Source of the DNA: Thalassococcus arenae
GTDB taxonomy: Bacteria > Pseudomonadota > Alphaproteobacteria > Rhodobacterales > Rhodobacteraceae
Assembly: GCF_019104745.1 (NCBI RefSeq)
Contig: NZ_JAHRWL010000002.1
Span: 756,076-820,075, forward strand
Direction: 5' to 3'
Length of the DNA: 64,000 nucleotides
The notes below the pieces were generated by a model. The model was not told where the DNA came from and made no database searches. It worked only from the letters and a program-made list of their open reading frames with translations. A program made the position numbers and the translations under genes. Positions 38,551 to 47,458 of the stretch are shown here, piece by piece; position 1 is the first letter of the stretch, and every line of letters begins with the position of its first letter.

Positions 38551-38575
38551 TGTCCGTGAACCGTTTGTCGTCCGG

Positions 38576-39067
38576 TCAGCGCTTGGAGAACTGGAAGCTC
38601 CGGCGCGCCTTGCGCTTGCCGAACTTCTTGCGTTCCACCACGCGGCTGTCGCGGGTCAGGAAGCCCGCGGCCTTGAGCGCCGAGCGCAAGGACGGGTCAT
38701 ACAGCTGCAGCGCCTTCGAGATGCCGTGCTTGACCGCGCCGGCCTGGCCCGACAGGCCGCCGCCCTTGACGGTGGCCATCACGTCGAACTGGTCTTCCAC
38801 ACCGGCCACCGAGAACGGCTGGCGCAGGATCATCTGCAGCACCGGACGGGCGAAATAGGTGCCCATTTCCTTGCCGTTCACCGTGACCTTGCCCGAGCCC
38901 GGCTTGATCCAGACGCGGGCGACCGCGTCCTTGCGCTTGCCGGTGGCGTAGGACCGGCCAAGCGCGTCGCGGACCGGCTCGACCGGAGCGACGACAACTT
39001 CGGGGGCGGCGGCTTCGATGCCTGCTGCGGCGCCCAGCTCTTCGAGAGAATTGATCTGGTCTGCCAT
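38576..39067 (-). CDS. rpsI: 30S ribosomal protein S9
   Basis: S9 binds 16S rRNA in the small-subunit head; its C-terminal tail reaches the P-site tRNA. The 163-residue protein has a 35-residue acidic alanine/valine-rich N-terminal extension, common in alphaproteobacteria, before the conserved [19 protein letters not shown] core and the basic C-terminus ending FSKR. It starts two bases behind the rplM stop and is followed by a strong terminator. Operon rplM-rpsI as in most bacteria. Confidence 0.98.
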   Translation of the reverse strand: MADQINSLEELGAAAGIEAAAPEVVVAPVEPVRDALGRSYATGKRKDAVARVWIKPGSGKVTVNGKEMGTYFARPVLQMILRQPFSVAGVEDQFDVMATVKGGGLSGQAGAVKHGISKALQLYDPSLRSALKAAGFLTRDSRVVERKKFGKRKARRSFQFSKR

Positions 39068-39069
39068 GA

Positions 39070-39528
39070 TTACACCCGCGTGTTCTTCTTGTTCATCGAC
39101 TTGACGTCCAGCACTTCGGGGCTTTGCGCCTCGTGGGGGTGCTGGCTGCCGGCATAGACGCGCAGATTGGTCATCTGCTTGCGGCTCAGGCGGTTGCCCG
39201 GCAGCATGCGCTTGACCGCCTGGGTCACGACGCGCTCGGGATGGGCGCCTTCCAGGATCTCGGCCTTGGTGCGGCTCTTGATCCCGCCGGGATGGCCGGT
39301 ATGCCAGTAGAAGTTTTCTTCGCGCTTCTTGCCGGTCATCTGCACCTTGTCGGCGTTGATGATGATGACATTGTCGCCCATGTCCATATGGGGGGTGAAG
39401 CTGGGCTTGTGCTTGCCGCGCAGGCGCATGGCGACGATCGAGGCAAGACGGCCCAGAACGACGCCCTCGGCGTCGATCAGGATCCATTTCTTGTCGATGT
39501 CTGCCGGGGTCGCAGAAAAGGTTTTCAT
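39070..39528 (-). CDS. rplM: 50S ribosomal protein L13
   Basis: L13 is an early-assembly 50S protein. The 152-residue sequence carries the standard blocks [19 protein letters not shown] (about 15-33), [18 protein letters not shown] and the HPGGIKSRT segment, then PEVLDVK near the C-terminus. Length is slightly above the 142-residue E. coli form. A strong promoter with TATAAC lies upstream in the gap after the GNAT gene, so rplM is the first gene of its transcript. Two bases separate it from rpsI. Confidence 0.98.
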   Translation of the reverse strand: MKTFSATPADIDKKWILIDAEGVVLGRLASIVAMRLRGKHKPSFTPHMDMGDNVIIINADKVQMTGKKREENFYWHTGHPGGIKSRTKAEILEGAHPERVVTQAVKRMLPGNRLSRKQMTNLRVYAGSQHPHEAQSPEVLDVKSMNKKNTRV

Positions 39529-39594
39529 GTGTCCGTCCGTTTGTCGAAAGGCAAGGGCCGCGCGTCACCGCCCGGCCCGATATCCGATGCGTGG

Positions 39595-39622
39595 GTTATA
39601 CGCGGCTTTTTTTGCCGGTCAA
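39595..39622 (-). promoter_or_regulatory. Sigma-70 promoter of rplM-rpsI
   Basis: Read on the minus strand: TTGACC, a 16-base spacer that contains seven A in a row, then TATAAC. It lies about 67 bases ahead of the rplM ATG and close behind the end of the GNAT gene. Confidence 0.78.
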
Positions 39623-39675
39623 GCGGGATGTTTCGCCAAAAGATACGCGTTTTCAATGGCTTGAAATTACGGTAT

Positions 39676-40200
39676 CTATTTACCCCATATTTCGCGCTGC
39701 AATTTCCAGCTCTGGTAGGGCGCGGTGACGCCAAAGATCTCCACCGGGCCCGTCGCCACGTGTTCGGCCCCCAGCTTGGCCGTGGCGCGCTGCGACCGGA
39801 TGTTGTCCGGCCCGATATGGAACCAGACGGCGTCATGTTCGGCAAAGGCATGGCCCAGCATCAGCGCCTTCATCTCGCGGTTCGATGCGCCGCCCCAGTG
39901 GTCGCGGGTCAGAAAGGTAAAGCCGATGGCGATGCCGCCGGGCTCGTCCTGCGGCGAGTAGTAGGTCGATGTGCCGACGATCCGGTCCGTCGCGATCTCG
40001 CGCACCGCCAGCGTCCCGCCCGAACGCAGCAGCCCGTCGAAATAGGGATCATAGGCCGCGCGCTGGTGGCGCGTCTTCGCCGGATGCTGTTCCCAGATCA
40101 GCGGGTCGGACGCGGCGGCAAACAGCCCCTCGCGGTCGGTCTCGGTCAGCGGGTCCAGCCGCAACGCGCTGCCGATCAGCACGGGTTGACGGTTCATCAT
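39676..40200 (-). CDS. GNAT-family N-acetyltransferase
   Basis: A 174-residue GNAT protein of the RimJ/RimL type (GNAT_3). It begins with LIGSALRLDPLTETDREGLFAAASDP, the usual start of this branch, and has IGFTFLTRDHWGGASNREMKALMLGHAF in the acetyl-CoA-binding region and NIRSQRATAKLGAEH, which is the RimL NxxS motif. Substrate unknown: protein N-termini or small amines are both possible. The ATG at 40200 overlaps the TGA of the MocR gene (ATGA), so the two are coupled. Confidence 0.87.
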   Translation of the reverse strand: MMNRQPVLIGSALRLDPLTETDREGLFAAASDPLIWEQHPAKTRHQRAAYDPYFDGLLRSGGTLAVREIATDRIVGTSTYYSPQDEPGGIAIGFTFLTRDHWGGASNREMKALMLGHAFAEHDAVWFHIGPDNIRSQRATAKLGAEHVATGPVEIFGVTAPYQSWKLQREIWGK

Positions 40201-41606
40201 ACGGCGATCCTTTCGGGCGGGTTGTCCAGCAGGTGGCGCAGCCGGTCCAGGGCGGCATCGAAACTGCGGCGGCTGACCCCGGCATTGACGGCGATGCGCA
40301 CGGCATGGGGCGTGTTGGCGTTGCGGTCGGCGTAATCCTCGGCGGTGCGGATCTGCACGCCTTGCGCTTCGGCTGCGCGGGCAAAGGCGCTGGCCCGCCA
40401 GCCCGGCGGCAGGTTCAGCCAGACATACAACGCATCCTCGCGCCATTTCAGATCGTAGCGGCCCAGGGCATTGACGATGGCCCGCACGTGATCGGCCACC
40501 GTCTCGCGCAGGGCCTGCTGAAGCGCGGGCAAACGGGGATGGGTCAGCAGCGCCGCGGCCAGGTCGGTGATCGGCGTGGCCAGACCAAAGAACCCGCCCT
40601 CGGCGGTGCGCCGCAACGCCGCCGCCCGGCCTTCGGGCGCGACGGCAAAGCCGAACCGCAGGGCCGGCGTCAGCCGTTTCGAGATCGACGCGACATACCA
40701 GCCGCGTTCCGGCGCCAGCGCGCGAAAGGACGGGCCGCTGGGCGGGCCGATGCGGTAACAATCATCCTCGACGATCTGCAGATCGGTGCGCCGGGCGATC
40801 TCGGCCACCGCCTCGCGCCGTTCGGTCGGCATCGCCATCAGCAACGGGTTCTGCACCTCGGCCGACAGGCACAGCAACTGCGCCTGGTGCTGCCGCGCGA
40901 TCGCTTCCAGCGCCTCGGGGATGACGCCATGCGCGTCCATCGGCACCGGCACCACGTCGGCGCGCAACAAATCGGCGGCGCGGCGATAGCCGGGATAGGC
41001 CAGCTCCTCGACCAGCACGACGGGGCGGCGGCCGGTCAGCACCGCCTGCATCACCATCATCACCGCGTTCTGCGCGCCATGCGCCAGCACGATATCCTCG
41101 GCATCCAGCCGCGCCAGCATCGTGTCCGCCAGATACCCCACCACCGCCTGCCGCGCCGCGCGCCCCGAGGCGTGGCCGGGGTAGTGCATCACACCCGAAG
41201 GCGGATCCTGCGCGATCTGCGCCAACAGCGCCCGGATCAACGCCACCTGCCCCACATCCGGCAGATGCGGCGACACCAGGTTGACCTCGTGCGTGTCGCC
41301 GCCCTGGTTGTGGCGCACGGCATCCACCTCGATCCCGGTCAGCGGACGGGTCGGCTCGGCGGCGGCGGCGACAAAGGTGCCGCGGCCCACCTCGGCCACC
41401 AGCGCGCCCTCGTCGGTCAGGATCGTATAGGCCCGCGCCACCGTGCCCGGCGTGATCTGCAACCGCCAGGCCAGGTCGCGCACCGGCGGCAGCCTGTCGC
41501 CGGGCGCCATGGCGCCCCCGGTCACCGCCTGCCGGATCGCCGATGCCAGCGCGCGATATTTCGGACCGGACGTTTCGCGGGCATAAAGATCCTGAATTGT
41601 ATCCAT
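40197..41606 (-). CDS. MocR-type regulator (GntR helix-turn-helix plus aminotransferase domain)
   Basis: A 469-residue MocR/PdxR-family regulator. The N-terminal GntR winged helix (about 15-80, with PPVRDLAWRLQITPGTVARAY) is joined to a fold-type I PLP domain; the PLP-binding lysine is in ASISKRLTPALR (about residue 315). MocR proteins sense PLP or amino compounds and regulate an adjacent gene. This one is cotranscribed with a GNAT gene and divergent from DUF1127, and three direct repeats lie in the 94-base spacer, which is the usual binding pattern for MocR regulators. Confidence 0.92.
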   Translation of the reverse strand: MDTIQDLYARETSGPKYRALASAIRQAVTGGAMAPGDRLPPVRDLAWRLQITPGTVARAYTILTDEGALVAEVGRGTFVAAAAEPTRPLTGIEVDAVRHNQGGDTHEVNLVSPHLPDVGQVALIRALLAQIAQDPPSGVMHYPGHASGRAARQAVVGYLADTMLARLDAEDIVLAHGAQNAVMMVMQAVLTGRRPVVLVEELAYPGYRRAADLLRADVVPVPMDAHGVIPEALEAIARQHQAQLLCLSAEVQNPLLMAMPTERREAVAEIARRTDLQIVEDDCYRIGPPSGPSFRALAPERGWYVASISKRLTPALRFGFAVAPEGRAAALRRTAEGGFFGLATPITDLAAALLTHPRLPALQQALRETVADHVRAIVNALGRYDLKWREDALYVWLNLPPGWRASAFARAAEAQGVQIRTAEDYADRNANTPHAVRIAVNAGVSRRSFDAALDRLRHLLDNPPERIAV

Positions 41607-41682
41607 AACAATCTTTCTCTCGACCCGACTCGTTCCGCTTTGTATCGATAAATGTGTCAGACGATATCACTTTGTGTCAATA
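41597..41682. promoter_or_regulatory. Three TTGTRTCNATA direct repeats between mocR and DUF1127
   Basis: TTGTATCCATA (41597-41607), TTGTATCGATA (41640-41650) and TTGTGTCAATA (41672-41682) share nine of eleven bases and have start-to-start spacings of 43 and 32 bases, close to four and three helical turns. The first overlaps the mocR start codon, the last lies just before the DUF1127 ribosome site. Direct repeats are the known MocR operator style; their use here is inference. Confidence 0.6.
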
Positions 41683-41700
41683 CAATCGAAAGGACAGACC

Positions 41701-41928
41701 ATGACACAGATCGCATACCGCTCCGCTCTCGCCACGCTCGAGGCCACCCGCCCGCTGCCCGTGCTCGCCGGGATCGCTCTGCGTGTTGCGGTCGTGCTGG
41801 CTGTCTGGTCGCAGCGCCGCCGAACCCGCATCGCGCTGGCCGATCTCGATGCGCATATGCTGCGCGATATCGGTATCGAACCCGAAATCGCCCGGGCCGA
41901 GGCGCGGCGTCCCTTCTGGCTGGGCTGA
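41701..41928 (+). CDS. DUF1127 small protein
   Basis: A 75-residue protein with a C-terminal DUF1127 segment (RIALADLDAHMLRDIGIEPEIA, the L-x-DIG-x motif, about 50-70) and an arginine-rich patch before it. DUF1127 proteins of alphaproteobacteria are small, stress-induced, often RNA-associated (for example CcaF1 in Rhodobacter sphaeroides, encoded before the CcsR sRNAs). ATG 41701 with AAGGA seven bases upstream. It is divergent from the MocR gene. No CcsR-like tandem sRNA repeat follows; instead a strong terminator stands 21 bases after the stop. Confidence 0.88.
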   Translation: MTQIAYRSALATLEATRPLPVLAGIALRVAVVLAVWSQRRRTRIALADLDAHMLRDIGIEPEIARAEARRPFWLG

Positions 41929-41949
41929 TCCCCGTCCCGCCAGTCGACT

Positions 41950-41977
41950 GGGGCGCGCCTTGTCGCGCCCCCTTTTT
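41950..41977 (+). terminator. Intrinsic terminator after DUF1127
   Basis: Arms GGGGCGCG and CGCGCCCC (41950-41957, 41964-41971), loop CCTTGT, then five T at 41973-41977. Confidence 0.9.
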
Positions 41978-42063
41978 GGCACAGACGCCCCGCTCTGGCG
42001 CAGCGTCACATCTTTCGCACCGCGCCGCTTGCGCCTAGCCTCTGGCCAAAGCCGGAGGACCCC

Positions 42064-42855
42064 ATGACCGACAGCGTGACCCTGACCCGCGACGGTGCCA
42101 TCGCCACCGTCACGATCAACCGCCCGGAAAAACGCAACGCCGTCGATGTGTCGGTGTTCGAAGGTCTGGCCCGGATCGGCGACAGCCTGCGCGGCGACGA
42201 CACCCTGCGCGCGGTGATCCTGACCGGCGCGGGCGATCATTTCTGCTCCGGCATCGACACGGCGCTGTTCCTGGCCAACCCGAACCCGCAGGCGCTGATC
42301 GACCAGATCCGCGCGCCCGGCGACGATGGTGCCAACCTGTTCCAGAAACCCTGCACCGTGTGGCAGGACGTGCCCGTGCCGGTGATCGCGGCCCTGCGCG
42401 GCGTGACCTATGGCGCGGGTTTCCAGATCGCGCTTGGCGCCGATATCCGCATCGGGGCGCCGGATCTGCGCATGGCGATCATGGAAATCAAATGGGGCCT
42501 GATCCCGGATATGGGGATCACCAGCGCCCTGCCCCGACTGGTGCGCGCCGACGTCGCGCTGGAGCTGGCCTGCACCGGCCGCGTGGTCGAGGCCGACGAG
42601 GCCGCGTCGCTGGGGCTGGTGACGCGCATCGCCGCCGATCCGCTGGCCGAGGCACGGGCGCTGGCCGAGGTCATCGCGTCGAAGAACCCCGCCGCGATCC
42701 GCGCCAACAAGCGCCTGCTGCGCGAAGGCTGGGCCGTCGATCGTGCGACCGGGCTGCGGCTCGAGGCCGAGCTGCAATCGACGATCATCGGCAGCGCCAA
42801 CCAGATCGAGGCGATCATGGCCAACGTTCAGAAACGCGCGCCGGTGTTCAAGTAA
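42064..42855 (+). CDS. Enoyl-CoA hydratase/isomerase family protein (crotonase)
   Basis: A 263-residue crotonase-fold protein. It has the oxyanion-hole segments HFCSGIDTALF (about 60-70) and RGVTYGAGFQIALGADIRIG (about 118-137) and a later IMEIKWGLIPDMG block that supplies one candidate catalytic glutamate; KRNAVDVSVFEGLARI is the family start. Specific reaction (hydratase, isomerase, thioesterase-like) cannot be given. It is the first of a group of two crotonases and a thioesterase, all with fatty-acyl-CoA type folds. Confidence 0.88.
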   Translation: MTDSVTLTRDGAIATVTINRPEKRNAVDVSVFEGLARIGDSLRGDDTLRAVILTGAGDHFCSGIDTALFLANPNPQALIDQIRAPGDDGANLFQKPCTVWQDVPVPVIAALRGVTYGAGFQIALGADIRIGAPDLRMAIMEIKWGLIPDMGITSALPRLVRADVALELACTGRVVEADEAASLGLVTRIAADPLAEARALAEVIASKNPAAIRANKRLLREGWAVDRATGLRLEAELQSTIIGSANQIEAIMANVQKRAPVFK

Positions 42856-42932
42856 CAAAAGGCGCGCGCTGAACCGCGGGTCGGCGCGGCCCGGCGCGCC
42901 GCCGGGCGGAACGCGGATCGAACCCCGCGCCC

Positions 42933-43355
42933 CTACCCCTTCGGCGGGATCGAATAGGTCAGGCTGGCATGGGCCACCGGCTTGTCCGACCCGTCCGAGA
43001 ACAGCAGCACATCCGTCACGCTCAGCGACCGGCCCAGCTTGAGCAGCCGCGCATGGGCCAGCACGTCGCGGCCCGCCTCGGGCTTGCGCATGAAATCGAT
43101 GGAACAATGCGTGGTCACCGTCAGCGCCTCGCGGCCGATCCGCGACATGGTGGCGACATAGGCCGCCACATCGGCCAGCGAAAACATCGCCGGGCCCGAC
43201 ACCGTGCCGCCGGGGCGCAGGTGGCGATCATGGGCGTGCAGGCGCATCACCGTCAGATCATTCTCCAGCCGTTCGATGGTGAACATGCCGTCGACCTGCG
43301 GAAAGACCTCCGCCAGGAACGCCGCCATCTCGTCCTTGCCCACCACGATGCTCAT
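42933..43355 (-). CDS. PaaI-type hotdog thioesterase
   Basis: A 140-residue hotdog-fold thioesterase of the PaaI family: HDRHLRPGGTVSGPAMFSLADVAAYVATM is the typical central helix and active-site loop, followed by VTTHCSIDFMRKPEAGRDV with the family's C-terminal strands. PaaI-type enzymes release CoA from short or aromatic acyl-CoA and act as housekeeping enzymes when intermediates stall. The gene lies between the two crotonase genes on the opposite strand, 78 bases from the first and 56 from the second. Confidence 0.86.
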   Translation of the reverse strand: MSIVVGKDEMAAFLAEVFPQVDGMFTIERLENDLTVMRLHAHDRHLRPGGTVSGPAMFSLADVAAYVATMSRIGREALTVTTHCSIDFMRKPEAGRDVLAHARLLKLGRSLSVTDVLLFSDGSDKPVAHASLTYSIPPKG

Positions 43356-43411
43356 GCTTTCCTCCGCAATTCCCGGACGCTAAGCTGGCCCGGCATCGCG
43401 GGGAGGACAAG

Positions 43412-44194
43412 ATGGATTTGCTGGAACGCAACGACACGGGCGGCATCGCGCATCTGCACATGAACGCGCCCGAACGGCTGAACGCCCTGTCGGACGAGAT
43501 GCTGGCCGCTTTGCAGGCCCAGATCGACGCGCTGGCCGAAGACCGCGACACCCGCGTGGTGATCCTGTCCGGCGCGGGCAAGGCGTTCTGCGCCGGGCAC
43601 GATCTGAAACAGATGCAGGCCGGGCGGCAGGCCGAAGATGGCGGCAAGGCCTATTTCGCCGATCTGTTCGCCCGCTGCGCGCGGGTGATGATGGGCCTGC
43701 AAGCCCTGCCCCAGCCGGTGATCGCGCAGGTGCACGGCATCGCCACCGCGGCGGGTTGCCAGTTGGTGGCGACCTGCGACATGGCGGTTGCGGCGCAGGG
43801 CACGCGGTTCGGGGTGAACGGGGTGAATATCGGGCTGTTCTGCTCGACGCCGATGGTGGCGCTTTCACGCAACATCCCGCGCAAGCGCGCCTTCGAGATG
43901 CTGACCACCGGCAGCTTTGTCGAGGCCGACGAGGCCGAACGGCTGGGCCTTGTGAACCGCGTCGTCGCGCCCGACGCCCTCGGCTCGGAAACCCGCGCCC
44001 TGGCCGAAACCGTTGCCGCCAAATTGTCCGCCGCCGTCAAGATCGGCAAACGCGCCTTTTACGACCAGGCCCAGATGCCGCTGGACCAGGCCTATGCCTT
44101 TACCGGCGAGGTGATGGTGGAAAACATGCTGTGGCGCGACACCGAGGAAGGCATCAGCGCCTTTCTCGAAAAACGCCCTCCGGACTGGTCCTGA
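43412..44194 (+). CDS. Crotonase-fold protein, ECHDC3-like
   Basis: A 260-residue crotonase-fold protein with FCAGHDLKQM (oxyanion loop), HGIATAAGCQLVATCDMAVA and FGVNGVNIGLFCSTPMVALSRNI. The last block resembles ECHDC3-type proteins: where active hydratases have the second catalytic glutamate (about ELGLxP), it reads NIGLFCSTP, so classical hydratase activity is doubtful. Its ATG 43412 follows GGGAGG. It is not a close duplicate of the first crotonase. Function unknown; the CoA-thioester context is inferred from fold and neighbours. Confidence 0.85.
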   Translation: MDLLERNDTGGIAHLHMNAPERLNALSDEMLAALQAQIDALAEDRDTRVVILSGAGKAFCAGHDLKQMQAGRQAEDGGKAYFADLFARCARVMMGLQALPQPVIAQVHGIATAAGCQLVATCDMAVAAQGTRFGVNGVNIGLFCSTPMVALSRNIPRKRAFEMLTTGSFVEADEAERLGLVNRVVAPDALGSETRALAETVAAKLSAAVKIGKRAFYDQAQMPLDQAYAFTGEVMVENMLWRDTEEGISAFLEKRPPDWS

Positions 44195-44282
44195 GCGATC
44201 CGTCCCGAAATCGGGCAAAACAGGACGGATTGGTGGGCTGCCGCGGCTTGGCAGCACGCTCCGGCTGGATTAAATCGGCATC

Positions 44283-45650
44283 ATGACAGACAGCACACTC
44301 CACATCGTCGGCGGCGGCATGGCCGGTTCCGAAGCCGCCTGGCAGGCCGCGCAGTCCGGCGTTCGCGTGGTCATCCACGAGATGCGGCCCAACATCAAGA
44401 CCTTCGCGCATCAAACTGACAAACTTGGGGAAATGGTCTGTTCGAACTCGTTTCGCTCGGACGATCACGAACAGAATGCCGTGGGCCTGCTGCATTGGGA
44501 AATGCTGCAGGCCGGCAGTCTGGTGATGCAGACCGGCTATGCCCACCGACTGCCCGCCGGCGGAGCGCTGGCAGTGGATCGCGAGGCGTTTTCGGATGCC
44601 ATAACAGCAGCGTTAGCATCGCATCCCAACGTATCGATTTCAAAAGAGGAAATAACGTCTCTCCCCGACAGCGGGCAGTGGATTTTCGCCACCGGTCCGC
44701 TGACTTCGGACGCGCTCGGCGCTGCGATCCAGGCCGAGACCGGCGCTGACCGGCTGGCCTTTTTCGACGCCATCGCCCCCATCGTGCATGCCGACAGCAT
44801 CGACATGTCCAAGGCCTGGCTGCAGTCGCGCTATGACAAGGGCGAGACCGAGGAAGAACAGAAAGCCTATATCAACTGCCCGATGGACCGCGCACAATAC
44901 GATATCTTCATCGACGCCCTGCTCACCGCCGACAAGACCGAGTTCCACGAAGGCGAAACCGCCGGCTATTTCGACGGCTGCCTGCCGATCGAGGTGATGG
45001 CCGAACGCGGCCGCGAAACCCTGCGCCACGGCCCGATGAAGCCGGTGGGCCTGACCAATCCGCATGCGCCGGATGTGAAGCCCCATGCCGTGGTACAGCT
45101 GCGCCGCGACAACGCGCTCGGCACGCTCTACAACATCGTCGGCTTCCAGACCAAGATGAAGTATGGCGCGCAAAAGTCTGTTTTCACGATGATTCCCGGT
45201 TTGGAAAAGGCAAGTTTCGCGCGCCTCGGCGGCATCCACCGCAACACGTTCCTGAACAGCCCGACGCTGCTGGACGCGCAGATGCGCCTGCGCTCGCGCC
45301 CGCATATCCGGTTTGCCGGGCAGATTACCGGCGTCGAGGGCTATGTCGAATCCGCTGCCATGGGGCTGCTGGCGGGTCGCATGGCCGCAGCCGACATCCT
45401 CGGGCGGCGGCTGCCGGAGGTGCCGCAGGACAGCGCCCACGGCGCGCTGATCCACCACATCACCGGCGGCGCCGAGGCCAAGACCTTTCAGCCGATGAAC
45501 GTCAATTTCGGCCTGTTCCGTCCGGTCGACGGGCTCAAGGGCGGGCGCCGCGGGCGGCGGGACCGCTACAAGGCCTATACCGACCGGGCCAAGGCCGCCT
45601 GGCAAACCTGGCTGGCGGCGCAGGCCTCGGCGCCTCACGCCGCGCAATAG
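44283..45650 (+). CDS. trmFO: Methylenetetrahydrofolate-tRNA-(uracil-5-)-methyltransferase
   Basis: TrmFO adds the 5-methyl group of m5U54 in tRNA, using methylene-THF and FADH2. The 455-residue protein begins with a Rossmann motif ([17 protein letters not shown]) and has family blocks [28 protein letters not shown] and AAGRM near the end. Length matches. Its start ATG is 88 bases after the crotonase gene. The next gene, gluQ, starts eight bases after its stop, so the two tRNA-modification genes probably form an operon. Confidence 0.95.
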   Translation: MTDSTLHIVGGGMAGSEAAWQAAQSGVRVVIHEMRPNIKTFAHQTDKLGEMVCSNSFRSDDHEQNAVGLLHWEMLQAGSLVMQTGYAHRLPAGGALAVDREAFSDAITAALASHPNVSISKEEITSLPDSGQWIFATGPLTSDALGAAIQAETGADRLAFFDAIAPIVHADSIDMSKAWLQSRYDKGETEEEQKAYINCPMDRAQYDIFIDALLTADKTEFHEGETAGYFDGCLPIEVMAERGRETLRHGPMKPVGLTNPHAPDVKPHAVVQLRRDNALGTLYNIVGFQTKMKYGAQKSVFTMIPGLEKASFARLGGIHRNTFLNSPTLLDAQMRLRSRPHIRFAGQITGVEGYVESAAMGLLAGRMAAADILGRRLPEVPQDSAHGALIHHITGGAEAKTFQPMNVNFGLFRPVDGLKGGRRGRRDRYKAYTDRAKAAWQTWLAAQASAPHAAQ

Positions 45651-45658
45651 GCGGGCCG

Positions 45659-46543
45659 ATGGCCTTCGTCACCCGCTTTGCCCCGTCCCCGACCGGGCCG
45701 CTGCATCTGGGCCATGCCTATTCCGCGCTGCTGGCACATGATATGGCGCAAGCGACCGGCGGCACCTTCCTGTTGCGGATCGAGGATATCGACCGCACCC
45801 GGTCGCGGCAGCAATGGGAGGCCCAGATCCTTGACGACCTGCGCTGGCTGGGGCTGCATTGGCCCGAGCCGGTGCGCCGCCAATCCGATCACATCGCCGA
45901 TTACGAGGCCGCGCTGCAGCGACTCTGGGCCAAGGGCCTGCTTTACCCCTGCACCTGCAACCGGCGCGATATCGCCGCTGCGGCTGCGGCGCCACAGGAA
46001 GGCGCGCCGATGATCGGCCCCGACGGGCTGATCTATCCCGGCACCTGCCGGCCCGACACACCGCCCACCGGAGCGATCCCCGACGGCAGCGCATTGCGTC
46101 TGGACATGAACCGCGCCCTGCAACAGCTTGACGAAAATGTCGTGTTTGCCGAAACCGGTTCCGGGCCAGAAGGCCAAACCGGCGCTATCGCCGCATCCGC
46201 GGCGACGCTGATCGACCATGTCGGCGACGTCGTCCTGTCTCGGCGGGAATTCCCCGCCTCCTACCACCTGTCGGTCGTGGTCGACGATGCGGCGCAAGGC
46301 ATCACCGACGTGGTGCGCGGCAACGACCTGTTCTCGGCAACCGCCATCCACGTGGTCCTGCAACGGCTGCTGGGCCTGTCGACCCCGCGCTACCACCACC
46401 ACCGCCTGATCCGCGACGATGCCGGCAAGCGCCTGGCCAAGCGCGACGATGCCCGCGCCATTGCCACCTACCGCGCCGAAGGGGCCACCCCGGACGATAT
46501 CCGCCGCCTGGTGAACCTCCCGCCGCTTCATCTTGCCGGATAA
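45659..46543 (+). CDS. gluQ: Glutamyl-Q tRNA(Asp) synthetase
   Basis: GluQRS charges glutamate onto queuosine of tRNA-Asp. At 294 residues it lacks the anticodon-binding domain of GltX, the hallmark of this paralogue. Signature blocks: FAPSPTGPLHLGHAYSAL (HIGH motif as HLGH), zinc-binding cysteines CTCNRRDI and YPGTC, and the KLSKR-like motif GKRLAKRDDARA. The last six codons and the stop (PLHLAG, TAA) coincide with a copy of the CTTCATCTTGCCGG repeat, so the C-terminus has been supplied by that element. Upstream trmFO is probably cotranscribed. tRNA-Asp(GUC) genes, its substrate species, are present at 61.5 kb. Confidence 0.92.
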   Translation: MAFVTRFAPSPTGPLHLGHAYSALLAHDMAQATGGTFLLRIEDIDRTRSRQQWEAQILDDLRWLGLHWPEPVRRQSDHIADYEAALQRLWAKGLLYPCTCNRRDIAAAAAAPQEGAPMIGPDGLIYPGTCRPDTPPTGAIPDGSALRLDMNRALQQLDENVVFAETGSGPEGQTGAIAASAATLIDHVGDVVLSRREFPASYHLSVVVDDAAQGITDVVRGNDLFSATAIHVVLQRLLGLSTPRYHHHRLIRDDAGKRLAKRDDARAIATYRAEGATPDDIRRLVNLPPLHLAG

Positions 46544-46578
46544 ACTCCGGGGAGCGCGAGGGGCTGGCCCCTCGCTCC
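46523..46578. repeat. Intergenic repeat copy D, overlapping the 3' end of gluQ
   Basis: CTTCATCTTGCCGGATAAACTCCGGGG (46523-46549) is the reverse complement of the CCCCGGAGTTTxCGGGCAAGATGAAG module seen near 19.0 and 56.0 kb, and is followed by GAGGGGCTGGCCCCTC (46555-46570). The stop codon of gluQ lies inside it. Confidence 0.75.
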
Positions 46579-46579
46579 C

Positions 46580-46942
46580 TCAGCCAGCCAAAGGCGCCAT
46601 CAATTCGGTCTCTTCGCCATCGACAACCGAGGTATAGAAACAGACCCGCCGGTTGGTGTGGCAGGCCGGGCCGGTCTGCCGCACCACGGCCAGCAGGCAA
46701 TCCCGGTCGCAATCGACACGCAGATCGACCAGTTCCTGCACATGGCCCGACGTCTCGCCCTTGACCCAGAAGGACCGGCGCGAACGCGACCAATAGGTCA
46801 CGCGGCCCGTCTCCAGTGTTTTCGCCACCGCGTCGGAATTCATCCAGGCCATCATCAGCACGTCGCCGCTGACGGCATCCTGCGCAATGCAGGGGATCAG
46901 GCCGCGGTCGTCATAGACCAAGGTCGCAGGATCGAAGGCCAT
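46580..46942 (-). CDS. hisI: Phosphoribosyl-AMP cyclohydrolase
   Basis: HisI opens the adenine ring of PR-AMP in histidine synthesis; it is a zinc enzyme. The 120-residue protein is the monofunctional form without fused HisE. Blocks: LIPCIAQDAVSGDVLMMAWMN, TYWSRSRRSFWVKGETSG (substrate site) and DLRVDCDRDCLLAVVRQTGPACHTNRRVCFY with zinc-ligand cysteines (CDRDC and C near TGPACH). It converges on gluQ with a repeat element between the genes and is divergent from the IscU-like gene 70 bases away. Confidence 0.95.
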   Translation of the reverse strand: MAFDPATLVYDDRGLIPCIAQDAVSGDVLMMAWMNSDAVAKTLETGRVTYWSRSRRSFWVKGETSGHVQELVDLRVDCDRDCLLAVVRQTGPACHTNRRVCFYTSVVDGEETELMAPLAG

Positions 46943-47011
46943 GGTGCAGAAATCCTTTGGATCGGCTGGGATGCGCCCCTAAATAGGGATCACGGGTGGA
47001 AAGGGAAAGCC

Positions 47012-47458
47012 ATGTCCGAAGATCTGATCAAGCTCTATTCGCAGCGCATCCTGGCGCTTGCGGCGGACATTCCCCGGACCGACCGGCTCGAAGCGCCCGA
47101 TGCGACGGTCAAGAAACGTTCGCCGCTTTGTGGATCGACCGTGACGGTAGACCTGAGCATGCGCGATGGCGCGGTGGCCGAATACGGACAGGACGTTAAG
47201 GCCTGCGCGCTTGGCCAGGCGGCGGCGTCGGTCGTGGGCGGCGCCATCGTCGGCTGCACCCCTGCCCAGATCGCCGACGCGCGTGATGCGCTGCGGCGCA
47301 TGCTGAAAGAGGACGGCCCGACCCCGCCTGCGCCGTTCGACGGGCTCGAGGTTCTGCGCCCCGCCGCGGCCTACAAGAACCGACACGCCTCGATCCTGCT
47401 GGCGCTCGACGCGGCGACAGAGGCCGCCGAGCAGGCCGCCGCGGTGCAAAGCGCCTGA
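47012..47458 (+). CDS. IscU/NifU-like iron-sulfur scaffold protein
   Basis: A 148-residue member of the IscU/SufU fold. Three cysteine positions expected for cluster binding are visible: RSPLCGSTV (about Cys40), VKACALGQAAAS (about Cys64) and a third cysteine in IVGCTPAQIAD near 81, close to the IscU arrangement. The C-terminal half carries LKEDGPTPPAPFDGLEVLRPA, seen in SUF-linked scaffolds. It stands alone here with no suf/isc genes near. ATG 47012 has GGGAAAG upstream. Which cluster pathway it serves is uncertain. Confidence 0.82.
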   Translation: MSEDLIKLYSQRILALAADIPRTDRLEAPDATVKKRSPLCGSTVTVDLSMRDGAVAEYGQDVKACALGQAAASVVGGAIVGCTPAQIADARDALRRMLKEDGPTPPAPFDGLEVLRPAAAYKNRHASILLALDAATEAAEQAAAVQSA

